This document shows, in pieces, positions 45,041 to 52,893 of a stretch of DNA of 64,000 nucleotides. The notes under the pieces are model-generated. The model was not told where the DNA came from, made no database searches, and saw only the letters and a program-made list of their open reading frames with translations. The stretch is from Bin87 sp965217175 (GTDB lineage: Bacteria; Chloroflexota; Dehalococcoidia; Lucifugimonadales; UBA3495). The position numbers and the translations under genes were made by a program. Numbering within the stretch: the stretch's first letter is position 1; each line of letters starts with the position of its first letter. The stretch lies in assembly GCA_965217175.1 (NCBI GenBank), contig OZ244251.1, forward strand, positions 1,178,001 to 1,242,000, read 5' to 3'.

Positions 45041-45988
45041 ATGCCTGACACCTACGGACAAGGCGATTTGCAGTACACGTTTGTTGACAACTGGCTCAAG
45101 ATACCCGACGGGATGCGGCTGCTGGAGTGCCCCGGGGTCGCCGTTGACGGCGAAGACCGGGTATTCATCCTGACCCGTGGCGAGCACCCGATCATGGTGT
45201 TCGACAAGGATGGCAACTTCCTGCGGACGTTTGGGGAAGGCCATTTCAGCGATAACCGCACGCACGGCCTCTACTACAGCGCAGCCGACGATTCCCTGCT
45301 GATCGCTGACGATGGAATCCATACCATCCAGAAGTTCAGCGTAACCGGCGAGAAGCTGATGGAAATCGGCGAGAAGAACCATCCCGCCCCCCGCTGGAGT
45401 GGCCAGCCGTTCAACCGGCCCACCTCGGCGGCCATCCGCCCCAGCAACGGCGACATCTACGTCTCTGATGGCTACGGCAACTCGCGGATTCACGTGTACA
45501 CCGCAGAGGGAGGGTACAAATTCTCCTGGGGCGAACCGGGGATAGACGCCGGTCAATTCATCCGCCCTCACAACATCGCGTTTGATGAAGATGAGCGGGT
45601 CTACGTTGTTGACCGTGAGTGCCACCGCATCCAGCTGTTCGACACGGAAGGCAAATACCTGACCATGTGGAGCAACATCCACCGACCCGACGCCATGGTT
45701 TATTGGAACGGCCACATCTACGTGGGCGAACTTAACGGCATGGGCGGCGTCGATGACGCGCCGGGTCTGGGCCATCGCGTTTCCGTGTACGACCGGGACG
45801 GAAACCGGGTCTGCGTATTTGGTTCCCCCGACGAGGGTGAAGGGGCGGGCGAGTTTATCGCTCCCCACGGGATCGCCGTCGACGGTACCGGAGCAATCTA
45901 CGTGTCCGAGGTGTCGTACACCATTCGGGGCAGCCACATGGACCCGCCGCGGGAACTCCGCAGCTTCTCCAAGTACGCGCGCGCATAA
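45041..45988 (+). CDS. NHL-repeat beta-propeller protein (peptidyl-hydroxyglycine lyase-like)
   Basis: A 315-residue six-bladed NHL propeller. Blades show the pattern GVAVDGEDRVFI, DGYGNSRIHVY, HNIAFDEDERVYVVDRE and HGIAVDGTGAIYV. Bacterial relatives are annotated as peptidyl-alpha-hydroxyglycine alpha-amidating lyase family, though that reaction is not established for them. No signal peptide is visible, so it is probably cytoplasmic. It is 67 bp upstream of the unknown gene that precedes the UGSC selenoprotein and may belong to the same cluster. Confidence 0.8.
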   Translation: MPDTYGQGDLQYTFVDNWLKIPDGMRLLECPGVAVDGEDRVFILTRGEHPIMVFDKDGNFLRTFGEGHFSDNRTHGLYYSAADDSLLIADDGIHTIQKFSVTGEKLMEIGEKNHPAPRWSGQPFNRPTSAAIRPSNGDIYVSDGYGNSRIHVYTAEGGYKFSWGEPGIDAGQFIRPHNIAFDEDERVYVVDRECHRIQLFDTEGKYLTMWSNIHRPDAMVYWNGHIYVGELNGMGGVDDAPGLGHRVSVYDRDGNRVCVFGSPDEGEGAGEFIAPHGIAVDGTGAIYVSEVSYTIRGSHMDPPRELRSFSKYARA

Positions 45989-46055
45989 CCCGACACCTAC
46001 CGATTACCCACATACTCCGCTCCCGTTCGCCCAATCGCTGACCGGGAGCGGAAGT

Positions 46056-47141
46056 GTGTCAATAGAGGCGACCGAATTGACGACATTCAGCGAAACAACC
46101 GCCGCCAGTTGGGATGATATTTTCGGCGCGGTAGAGCGGTGCTACGAGCTTGGCTGGACCGACGGGCTTCCCGTGATACCGCCCACCGCCGAACGGGTGG
46201 CAGAATTCATCGGCTACGCCGGGCGTGCCCTGGATGATGTGGTGGGAGAACTGCCGGAACGCCGCCGGATCATCACGGTAGAAAAAGCAGCGGCGAACGC
46301 GGTGATGGCGGGTTGTTTGCCCGAGTATTTCCCCGTGGTCCTCACCGCCACCGAAGCAATGCTCGATCCGGTTTTCAACCTGGTTGGCCCATCATCCAGT
46401 ATGGGAGGCGCGGCCGTATTGTGCATTGTCAACGGGCCGATAGTGCAGCAGATCGGGCTCAACAGCCGGAACAACCTGTTCGGTCCCGGGAATCGGGCCA
46501 ACGGGACAATCGGGCGGGCGGTGCGGTTGATACTGATGAATGCCTGTGCCGCGATTCCGGGTCTGTTCGACCGCAGCGTGATCGGCCATCCGGGCAAGTA
46601 TACCTACTGCATAGCAGAGGCCGAGAGCGAAACCCATTGGACGCCCCTGCATGTCGACCGGGGCTTCAATGCGTCGGACAGTACGGTTACGGTGTTCGCC
46701 GGAGAAAGTCCCCGTCAGACCCGCTCCGTAGGCAGGCCCGAAGCCATCCTGTACGCCCTGGCCGACGTGGCCTCGTCGCTGGGCACTTCGTTGTCCACCT
46801 CTGGATCGGTGGGCGACCTGTCGGTTGGCATCAGGCAGGGCCAGATTGTGGTTACCTTCGCCGGCAACAGCAGGTTGTGGCAGAACTGGACCAAAGCCGA
46901 CATTCGAGCGTACCTGCACGCCAACATCCAGCGATCCGTAGCCGATCTCAAACGCGGGCAGGTGCTGCGCGGCGAAGTGGAACCGGGCGACGAAGCAACG
47001 ATGATCTCGTTGATCCCGGAGCCGGAGGACATTCTGGTGGTGTTCGCCGGCGGTGAGGAATCCAACATGTCGTCGGTGATACCCAGTTGGGGGCCGAAAG
47101 TAGGCTCAACCGCCGTAACCAAAGCCGTAAGGATGCCCTGA
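46056..47141 (+). CDS. Conserved protein of unknown function upstream of the UGSC selenoprotein
   Basis: 361 residues; I recognise no named domain. Conserved-looking parts are GWTDGLPVIPPTAERV near the N-terminus, GPSSSMGGAAVLCIVNGP, and RNNLFGPGNRANGTIGRA, a Gly/Asn-rich loop. Cysteines occur in MAGCLPEY, MNACAAIP and YTYCIAEA. The GTG at 46056 has CGGGAG seven bases upstream; the longer frame overlaps the NHL gene and was rejected. Its position 93 bp before the selenoprotein suggests that the two act together. No signal peptide or membrane segment. Confidence 0.75.
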   Translation: MSIEATELTTFSETTAASWDDIFGAVERCYELGWTDGLPVIPPTAERVAEFIGYAGRALDDVVGELPERRRIITVEKAAANAVMAGCLPEYFPVVLTATEAMLDPVFNLVGPSSSMGGAAVLCIVNGPIVQQIGLNSRNNLFGPGNRANGTIGRAVRLILMNACAAIPGLFDRSVIGHPGKYTYCIAEAESETHWTPLHVDRGFNASDSTVTVFAGESPRQTRSVGRPEAILYALADVASSLGTSLSTSGSVGDLSVGIRQGQIVVTFAGNSRLWQNWTKADIRAYLHANIQRSVADLKRGQVLRGEVEPGDEATMISLIPEPEDILVVFAGGEESNMSSVIPSWGPKVGSTAVTKAVRMP

Positions 47142-47234
47142 CGCTCTGCAATTGTGGCAGCCAACGCAGCGTGGCAATCCGGGTGTCAACCTGATATAAC
47201 AGCACCAATGACTCTTATTTGTAGAGGGGTGAAC

Positions 47235-47771
47235 ATGGCAACTCAGAACTATACCCTGGTCAATCCGACCACCGAGCCCATCATCGCGCCGTTTGATGGC
47301 GCACCGCGTCTGCCCTCGCTGGCTGGGACCCGATTGGGTTTGATTGACGATAGCAAGCGCAATGCCGACGTTCTGCTGGAAGAGCTGGCCGAAGTGCTGC
47401 GGAACCGTTACGAAATCCGTGAGGTGCGCTGGCTCCGCAAGCCCAGTGCATCGCGGCCCGCCGACCCGCAGGAATTGCAAGAGCTGGTGGCCAACGTCGA
47501 TTCGGTGGTGGTGGCCATCGGCGATTGAGGAAGCTGTAGTGCGTGCAGTGTGCACGACGGAATCCATGTTGAGAAGGCTGGCCTCCCATCCGCCACGATT
47601 TGCACCGATCGGTTCATCCCGACTGCCAACGCCATGGCCAGGATGTGGGGAGCGGAAGATTACCCCACCATTTTCACGGCGCATCCCATAGAGAACCTGG
47701 ATCGGCAATCCCTTCGTGAGCGCGCCGAGGGACTCGCATCAGAGGTAGTGGCCATTATCACCGGCGGTTAA
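47235..47771 (+). CDS. UGSC-family selenoprotein (TGA = selenocysteine 98)
   Basis: A 178-residue protein in one frame containing TGA at 47526-47528. Before it the sequence reads SVVVAIGD and after it GSCSACSVHDG, giving U-G-S-C (Sec98, Cys101), the defining motif of the UGSC family first reported from marine metagenomes. Translation continues with intact coding to the TAA at 47769. The Sec/Cys pair implies a thiol/selenol redox role; substrate unknown. The ATG has AGAGGGG upstream. A bSECIS-like hairpin follows the TGA. Decoding needs SelA, SelB, SelC and SelD, which are not in this window. Confidence 0.85.
47533..47561 (+). promoter_or_regulatory. Predicted bacterial SECIS element
   Basis: Downstream of TGA 47526-47528, a hairpin has a lower stem (47534-47537 with 47557-47560, one G-U pair), one A-G mismatch, and an upper 5-bp stem (47539-47543 with 47551-47555). 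The 7-base apical loop UGCAGUG carries G at position 2. Its loop starts 15 bases after the TGA, close to the range of known bSECIS elements. Confidence 0.6.
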
Positions 47772-47796
47772 TACTCCGGCATTACCGTGATAGAGC

Positions 47797-47820
47797 AGGG
47801 GCGGGTTTGAACCCGCCCCT
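47797..47820 (+). terminator. Terminator hairpin after the selenoprotein gene
   Basis: A perfect 10-bp stem (AGGGGCGGGT with ACCCGCCCCT) and TTGA loop, followed by CATTAAATTT. It lies 25 bp after the stop of the selenoprotein gene. Confidence 0.7.
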
Positions 47821-47883
47821 CATTAAATTTACCGTAACAGGTGACGTAGCCATGTACGTCATCAACGTTGTGTGGAGAGAGCA

Positions 47884-48228
47884 ATGACTGAAAGCCCCTT
47901 AAACAACCGCTCTTTGCTGGAGAAAATCAGAGATGTCGTCGTTATCGTGATGTCTGTTTCTGTACTCGCGGTGTGCATTGCGGTGGTGGTAGTTGTCTTC
48001 ATGCTGTACAGTCCGTTACGGCAGGCCGTGAACAATATTGAATCGGCGACGGCGTCATTCGGGGGTGTAGCCGAAGGGTTGACCACATTATCAGAAGACG
48101 TGAGCGCCGAAATCACCGCGATATCGGACGGTTTTGACACCATCACGGGGAGCGTGCAAACGGCAGCTCAAGATATTGCCGAATTGGCCGACGACCTGGC
48201 CGACATAGCCGGAAGGTTGGAGAATTAG
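47884..48228 (+). CDS. Small membrane-anchored coiled-coil protein
   Basis: 114 residues with one transmembrane helix (about 20-48) followed by an amphipathic helix rich in Ala, Thr and Asp with regular hydrophobic spacing (IESATASFGGVAEGLTTL and onward), as in DUF948-like envelope proteins. ATG 47884 follows GGAGAGAGCA. It starts after a terminator, so it is its own unit. Function unknown. Confidence 0.65.
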   Translation: MTESPLNNRSLLEKIRDVVVIVMSVSVLAVCIAVVVVVFMLYSPLRQAVNNIESATASFGGVAEGLTTLSEDVSAEITAISDGFDTITGSVQTAAQDIAELADDLADIAGRLEN

Positions 48229-48298
48229 TGCGGAGAGTCGAGCGAATCTCCGGTGGGCGGTAGGTCCGGCAACTGGGTCAGGCGACTGAAGCCGCAGG

Positions 48299-48520
48299 TT
48301 AACGTCCAGCCCCTGCCTCGGCGTCGCGCATGTCCGGCGGAAGCAGGTTGGGGATGCCCTCGGCGATGGGGTAGCGCTCGTTGCATTCGGAGCAGGTAAG
48401 CGTGCCGGTGAGGACTTCGCCCGCGTCGGGGGCGTCATCCGGGGCAACGGAGTCGCCGTGCAGCGTCAACGGCCCCTTGCACACCGGGCACGCGATAATG
48501 TCGAGCAAATCGGTCTTCAT
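48299..48520 (-). CDS. Trm112-family zinc-ribbon protein
   Basis: 73 residues. LLDIIACPVCKGPL and LTCSECNERYPI supply two CxxC zinc knuckles, and the YPIAEGIPNLLP end is typical of Trm112/YcaR. In eukaryotes and archaea Trm112 activates methyltransferases; the bacterial form is often next to lipid or RNA enzymes. GGAGG precedes the ATG. It is followed upstream by two membrane/redox genes on the same strand. Confidence 0.88.
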   Translation of the reverse strand: MKTDLLDIIACPVCKGPLTLHGDSVAPDDAPDAGEVLTGTLTCSECNERYPIAEGIPNLLPPDMRDAEAGAGR

Positions 48521-48539
48521 AGGTCCTCCAGAGTCATTG

Positions 48540-49037
48540 TCATCCAACCAGGCCCAGTTCGAACAACCAGTCCAGCACGTCAGCCAATCCAATCACGATA
48601 ACACCCACCGCCGTCAGAGCGACCGGGCTGGTCAGGGTGGTGGAAACCCGTTGCAACAAGCCCGGAGAGCGCACTGAGCCGTCGACGGCGGGAGGGCTGC
48701 GCCGGCGTCGGCGGGGCAGCAGCCAGGCGATGGCGAATGCGTACATCGCCAGGGCGATTTTAGCAACCAGAACCGCGATATACCCGATGCTGGCGGCGTC
48801 CGACGTAAGCCGGCTTACAGCCAGCACCACGCCGGTGACGATCAACACACCAATGGCGGTTGCCACGATGGGACGAAACTCGGCAGCCAACGCCCGACCA
48901 AGCAGGGGGCCTGATTCTGATGAACTCAAAGCCGGCCGGGCCGCGAACAGCAAAAACAAACTTCCACCTATCCAGGTAACGGCGGCCAGCGCGTGGGCCC
49001 ACCGAATGATCAACAGGATGACATCCAGGACGGGCAT
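48540..49037 (-). CDS. CopD-like integral membrane protein
   Basis: 165 residues with four hydrophobic segments. The N-terminal IIRWAHALAAVTWIGGSLF resembles the CopD/PcoD and DUF4149-type family whose conserved His and Trp line the membrane; copper transport or cytochrome-type roles are proposed. It is 17 bp from the TlpA-like gene on the same strand, a combination seen in copper/cytochrome maturation. Assignment at superfamily level. Confidence 0.7.
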   Translation of the reverse strand: MPVLDVILLIIRWAHALAAVTWIGGSLFLLFAARPALSSSESGPLLGRALAAEFRPIVATAIGVLIVTGVVLAVSRLTSDAASIGYIAVLVAKIALAMYAFAIAWLLPRRRRRSPPAVDGSVRSPGLLQRVSTTLTSPVALTAVGVIVIGLADVLDWLFELGLVG

Positions 49038-49054
49038 GGCAAACGCAGCCTAAT

Positions 49055-49576
49055 CTAACCCAGCAGGTCTTCGACGATCTGTGCCAACAGGTCAGCGTCC
49101 ATGCGGCTGATTTCCTGCCGAGCGATGCGACCTGCCTGGTCGATGAAATAGGTGGTGGGGAAGTACTTGATCCCGTATTCTAGGGCGATGGTCGCTTGGG
49201 TGTCGGTGGCAACCTGGAAGGTCAGTCCGAAATCATCCACGAACTGTCGGGCATCCGCTTCGGTATCAATCCCCTGGGGCACGAATAATCCAATGAACTG
49301 AACATTGCGCCCCCGATATTTTTCCCAGACTTCCTGGAAGGCTGGCATTTCCTCCCGGCACGGGGGGCAGGAGGGATACCAGAAATTGATTACAATAGCC
49401 TGACCTCGCTGTTGTGACAGTCGGAACTGTTCGCCGGAGAAGGTGGTGACGTTGAAGTCGGCGGCAGGATCGCCCGGCGCGCATGCAACGGCAAGGGCGA
49501 GGATCACCAGCGTGGCCAACAGGGGCACGATGCGTTGACGATGTGGCGGCGCAGTTGGATTGTGTGACATTGGCAT
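49055..49576 (-). CDS. TlpA-family thiol-disulfide oxidoreductase lipoprotein
   Basis: 173 residues with an N-terminal signal and lipobox ending at Cys32 (ALAVAC), so it is exported and probably membrane-attached. The thioredoxin fold has the C70-P-P-C73 active site (WYPSCPPCREEM) and the cis-Pro loop YFPTTYFID. It reduces disulfides outside the cytoplasm, often in cytochrome c or copper-site assembly, in line with the CopD-like neighbour. Start could be M1 or M3. Confidence 0.85.
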   Translation of the reverse strand: MPMSHNPTAPPHRQRIVPLLATLVILALAVACAPGDPAADFNVTTFSGEQFRLSQQRGQAIVINFWYPSCPPCREEMPAFQEVWEKYRGRNVQFIGLFVPQGIDTEADARQFVDDFGLTFQVATDTQATIALEYGIKYFPTTYFIDQAGRIARQEISRMDADLLAQIVEDLLG

Positions 49577-49782
49577 GGTTTCGGCTATCAGGAGTTTTGG
49601 CGTCGGCCCATTGTATGGTGCCCACCTGACACGGTCAAACTGCGGGCTGCCCTGGGATGCTTATGCCGTAACTTGACGAGCGAAGCCGCCGGGTTACAAT
49701 CGTAGCCAATGTTTTGTACACAAACTCATCCTGGCTGCGGTGATCGCGGCTTTTTTGCCAGAACAATACGGGAGGTATAGCG

Positions 49783-50535
49783 ATGCGCCTGGAGAACAAA
49801 GTTGCCCTGATCAGTGGAGGCTCCCGAGGCCAGGGCGCTGCCGAAGCCCGCCTCTTCGCCGGTGAAGGCTGCAAGGTCGTTATCGCCGATGTGCTGGAGG
49901 ACGAAGGCCGTCAGCTGGAGGCGGAGATAAACGAGACCGGCGGCGAATGCGTTTTTGTCAGGCTGGACGTTACCAGAGAGGAGGAATGGAAGGCTGCGGT
50001 GAGTACCGCCGTGGACCGGTTCGGCAAGCTGGATATCCTGGTCAACAACGCCGGTATCTACCGGCAGGTCGGCATCGAGGAAACCACCGAAGAGCTGTGG
50101 GACAACATCTTCGACATCAACGCCAAGGGCGTGTTTCTGGGCACCAAAACGGCCATACCGGAGATGCGGAAGGCCGGCGGCGGTTCCATCATCAACATCT
50201 CCAGCGTTGCCGGCCTGATTGGCAGCTGGCGGGCGCCGGCCTACGGAGCCACCAAAGGCGCGGTGCGCCTGTTCTCCAAGTCCACCGCCATCCAGTACGC
50301 CGGGGAGGGCATCCGCTGCAACTCGGTGCACCCGGGCATCATCGAAACGCCGATGACCATCCCAACACTGCTGCGGGACGAAAACGCGCGCCAGGCATCG
50401 TTGAGTCGTACGCCCATTGGCAGAATCGGCCAAGCCGAAGATGTAGCCTACGGCGTCCTGTTCCTGGCTTCAGATGAATCGTCATTTATGACCGGGAGCG
50501 AGCTGGTCATCGACGGCGGCCTGTTTGCCCAGTAG
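49783..50535 (+). CDS. Short-chain dehydrogenase/reductase (paralog B)
   Basis: 250 residues. Motifs: SGGSRGQGAAEA, NNAGIYRQ, NISSVAGLIG, YGATK and MTGSELVIDGGLFAQ. Very close to paralogs at 51402 and 44196. ADVLEDEGRQ after strand two predicts NAD preference. GGGAGGTATAGCG precedes the ATG. Substrate unknown; the family includes steroid and cyclic-alcohol dehydrogenases. Confidence 0.88.
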   Translation: MRLENKVALISGGSRGQGAAEARLFAGEGCKVVIADVLEDEGRQLEAEINETGGECVFVRLDVTREEEWKAAVSTAVDRFGKLDILVNNAGIYRQVGIEETTEELWDNIFDINAKGVFLGTKTAIPEMRKAGGGSIINISSVAGLIGSWRAPAYGATKGAVRLFSKSTAIQYAGEGIRCNSVHPGIIETPMTIPTLLRDENARQASLSRTPIGRIGQAEDVAYGVLFLASDESSFMTGSELVIDGGLFAQ

Positions 50536-50570
50536 AGATGATGGGTTCCCAACAAACGGTATCGGTGAAC

Positions 50571-50742
50571 CCCCTCATCCCAACCCTCTCCCGCAAGGGG
50601 AGAGGGAGTCGGTTACGCCTGCGTCCTTCGACAGGCTCAGGACTAACGGGGACTGTCTCCCGCTGCATTGACCGGAGAGGGGCCGGGGTGAGGGTGACAG
50701 GCATCGATCTGGCATTGCGAGGAGCGTAGCGACGTGGCAATC
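50571..50742. repeat. Repeat cluster between paralogous SDR genes
   Basis: From left to right: a CCCTCTCCC/GGGAGAGGG hairpin (about 50571-50609), a CCTTCGACAGGCTCAGGA element (about 50625-50650), an inverted GGAGAGGGGCCGGGGTGAGG (about 50676-50700), and an inverted repeat GCATTGCGAGGAGCG...GGCAATC (50711-50742). The last overlaps the start of the next gene. Confidence 0.75.
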
Positions 50743-51270
50743 GCGTTGACCAAATTGACCATGTGCGCGGTCGTCATATTCGCCGTGTATGCCGTCTGGC
50801 TGTTCGCCGATCCCGGCACAACCCACGCCTGCTCGTGCGCGAATTCCGGTTCCCCCTCCGAGGCGCTGGGTCGAGCCGACGCGGTGTTCGCTGGGGAGGC
50901 AACTGCTGTGCAAGTGTGGAGCAGATCCTGGCCAATGATCTCCAGCGCTGATCGAGTTAGCGTGAGGTTCGACGTGAACCGGATCTGGAAAGGGCCGCGC
51001 TCCGATACCATCACCATCAAGACCGTGCGCAGCGAAGTATCGTGCGGGTACGAGTTTGAGGAAGGCCGGAAGTACATTGTTTACGTCCGCAACGGCGAAA
51101 CCGGCCTGTGCAGTAGAACCGCATCTGCAGCGCTCGCGATGCAAGATTTCGCCGAGTTGGCGGAAGGCTGGCAACCCGAATCCCCCGCCGACCCGGTGGG
51201 TCGACCGGGTGGATGTGGGCTGTTTTGTACCTTGATACGCCTCGTTGGGAGCTTGCGGTTTTGGAACTGA
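50734..51270 (+). CDS. Secreted NTR/TIMP-like domain protein
   Basis: 178 residues with an N-terminal hydrophobic signal (about 5-28), then HACSCANSG, the Cys-rich start typical of netrin/TIMP-like (NTR) domains, and ADAVFAGEATAV, a hallmark of bacterial copies. Further Cys in VSCGYEFEEG and GLCSRTA could form disulfides. The role of bacterial NTR proteins is unknown. GTG 50734 lies inside a dispersed repeat; ATG 50761 is an alternative start. Confidence 0.65.
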   Translation: MAIALTKLTMCAVVIFAVYAVWLFADPGTTHACSCANSGSPSEALGRADAVFAGEATAVQVWSRSWPMISSADRVSVRFDVNRIWKGPRSDTITIKTVRSEVSCGYEFEEGRKYIVYVRNGETGLCSRTASAALAMQDFAELAEGWQPESPADPVGRPGGCGLFCTLIRLVGSLRFWN

Positions 51271-51401
51271 CATCAGGGCTGTTATGCTGAGCGGCACGAC
51301 GGCCAAGTTCCTCCTGTCCAGCGGTGGAGCAAAAGTTAGGGTGAGGGAGAAACTCCCACTAAACTGGCCATCCGATGAACTGATTATTCGAGAGGGAAAT
51401 C

Positions 51402-52148
51402 ATGCGTCTGGAAAATAAAGTAGCATTCATCAGTGGAGGCGCGCGGGGTATGGGCGCCACCGAGGCCCGGCTCTTCTCTCGCGAGGGGTGCAAGGTCGTG
51501 ATCGGCGATCTGCGCGATGACCTGGGTCGTCAGGTTGAAGCCGAAATCAACGAGCTGGGCGGCGAGTGTCTGTTTCTGCACCTGGACGTGACCGATGAGA
51601 AGTCCTGGCAGGATGCGATGGCCGCCGCAGTTGCCCGTTTTGGCAGGCTGGACATTCTCGTCAACAATGCCGGCATTTACCGGCCCGAAACTGTGGAGAA
51701 CACCACAATTGAGAACTGGGATACCACCATGTCAGTTAACGCCAAGGGGGTGTTTCTGGGCACCAAAACCGCTATTCCTGAGCTGCGCAAGGCCGGCGGC
51801 GGTTCCATCGTCAACATCTCCAGCGTGGCCGGTTTGGTGGGCAACCACATCTCATCGGCTTACACCGCATCCAAGGGGGCGGTGCGACTGTTCACCAAGT
51901 CCACCGCCATCCAGCACGCCGCCGATGGCATCCGGTGCAACAGCGTCCACCCCGGCACCATCGAGACCGACATGACCGCCGACCTGCTGGCCGGCGAGGG
52001 TCGAGAAGACCGCCTGAGCCGCACCCCGCTGGGACGGTTGGGTCAGCCCGAGGACATTGCCTACGGCGTGCTGTTCCTGGCGTCGGACGAGGCGTCCTTT
52101 ATGACGGGCAGCGAGCTGGTCATCGACGGCGGGCGCACCGCGATGTAG
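51402..52148 (+). CDS. Short-chain dehydrogenase/reductase (paralog C)
   Basis: 248 residues with SGGARGMGATEA, NNAGIYRPE, NISSVAGLVG, YTASK and MTGSELVIDGGRTAM. Nearly collinear with the SDR at 49783, so the two arose by duplication. A second copy of its last 27 codons lies at 52704. GAGAGGGAAATC precedes the ATG. NAD preference is inferred from the acidic IGDLRDD. Confidence 0.88.
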   Translation: MRLENKVAFISGGARGMGATEARLFSREGCKVVIGDLRDDLGRQVEAEINELGGECLFLHLDVTDEKSWQDAMAAAVARFGRLDILVNNAGIYRPETVENTTIENWDTTMSVNAKGVFLGTKTAIPELRKAGGGSIVNISSVAGLVGNHISSAYTASKGAVRLFTKSTAIQHAADGIRCNSVHPGTIETDMTADLLAGEGREDRLSRTPLGRLGQPEDIAYGVLFLASDEASFMTGSELVIDGGRTAM

Positions 52149-52151
52149 AAA

Positions 52152-52577
52152 TCAGGAAGGCCGTTCCTTGCGCTCCTGCTCCCGTTCCTCGGCTTTGTTC
52201 CGAAGGGGTCGACCCTTGTCCGGATTTGGATCTTTCACCAAGCCATAGATTGCACGACCTTCGTGGTCTTCCGGAAGGTATTCGGTGATGGGCAACCCGT
52301 CTTTGTCCACAAACAGCAGGCAGTGGCAGTATTTGTAAATCTGCATGTCGTCGCAGGCGCAGATCCACGTGCGGTGCTGGATCTCTTCTTTCTTGTCGGG
52401 ATAAAAGCGGCAGGGACAGAGCGGCCGGCCGATGTCATCAACGTTTTGGGCCAGTCCCAAGACTACCGCTTCGGTGATGCCTTCTCCCGGGTGTGTGTAT
52501 GTGCCTGATTTTTCGCAGTAGCGGTCGATAAACAGGCGCATTCGTTGGATGGCTTTTTCGCTGGGCAATTCTGCCAA
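52152..52577 (-). CDS. Ferredoxin:thioredoxin reductase catalytic subunit
   Basis: A 141-residue FTR catalytic chain. The seven cysteines are C21, C54/C56 (CPC), C73/C75 (CAC) and C84/C86 (CHC), within RPLCPCRFYPDKK and YKYCHCLLF, as required for the 4Fe-4S cluster and active-site disulfide. It reduces thioredoxin with ferredoxin electrons. The variable subunit of oxygenic phototrophs is not needed in other bacteria. It is antisense to and between an SDR gene and a fragment of the same SDR. Confidence 0.92.
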   Translation of the reverse strand: MAELPSEKAIQRMRLFIDRYCEKSGTYTHPGEGITEAVVLGLAQNVDDIGRPLCPCRFYPDKKEEIQHRTWICACDDMQIYKYCHCLLFVDKDGLPITEYLPEDHEGRAIYGLVKDPNPDKGRPLRNKAEEREQERKERPS

Positions 52578-52703
52578 TTCAATTCACCTTAATGTGTGCG
52601 GATGTGAAATTTCAGGTTGCTCCGATGGCAATCCGATACCAGTTGCATATCCTATAGGAAATTGCAAATTCTGCAATGGGATGTGGTTAAGCGGCAATCG
52701 TGG

Positions 52704-52787
52704 GGTGTGTTGTTCCTGGCCTCCGACGGAGCGTCCTTCATGACCGGCAGCGAACTGGTCATCGACGGCGGTCGCACCGCGTCGTAG
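52704..52787 (+). pseudogene. 3' remnant of an SDR gene
   Basis: 84 bp encode GVLFLASDGASFMTGSELV plus IDGGRTAS and a stop, matching the last 27 codons of the SDR at 51402 with about three amino-acid changes and synonymous differences. There is no 5' part. It shows that a second copy once stood here, with the ferredoxin:thioredoxin reductase gene now between the two tails. Confidence 0.8.
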
Positions 52788-52893
52788 CCGTTGGCGCCAA
52801 CACAGGATAGCACCCCGCCCATCGAGGGAGAGAGGTTGGGTATAGGCGATCTCAAATCCTGTAAATCCTGCCGATCCGTGTAAAAACGGTACT

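Noticed and set aside
45753..46055. Upstream extension of the 361-aa protein
   Set aside because: Overlaps the end of the NHL-repeat gene and reads as non-coding; GTG 46056 has a well-spaced ribosome site.
47154..47771. Two separate short ORFs (47154-47528 and 47550-47771)
   Set aside because: They are one frame joined through TGA as selenocysteine; the UGSC motif spans the junction.
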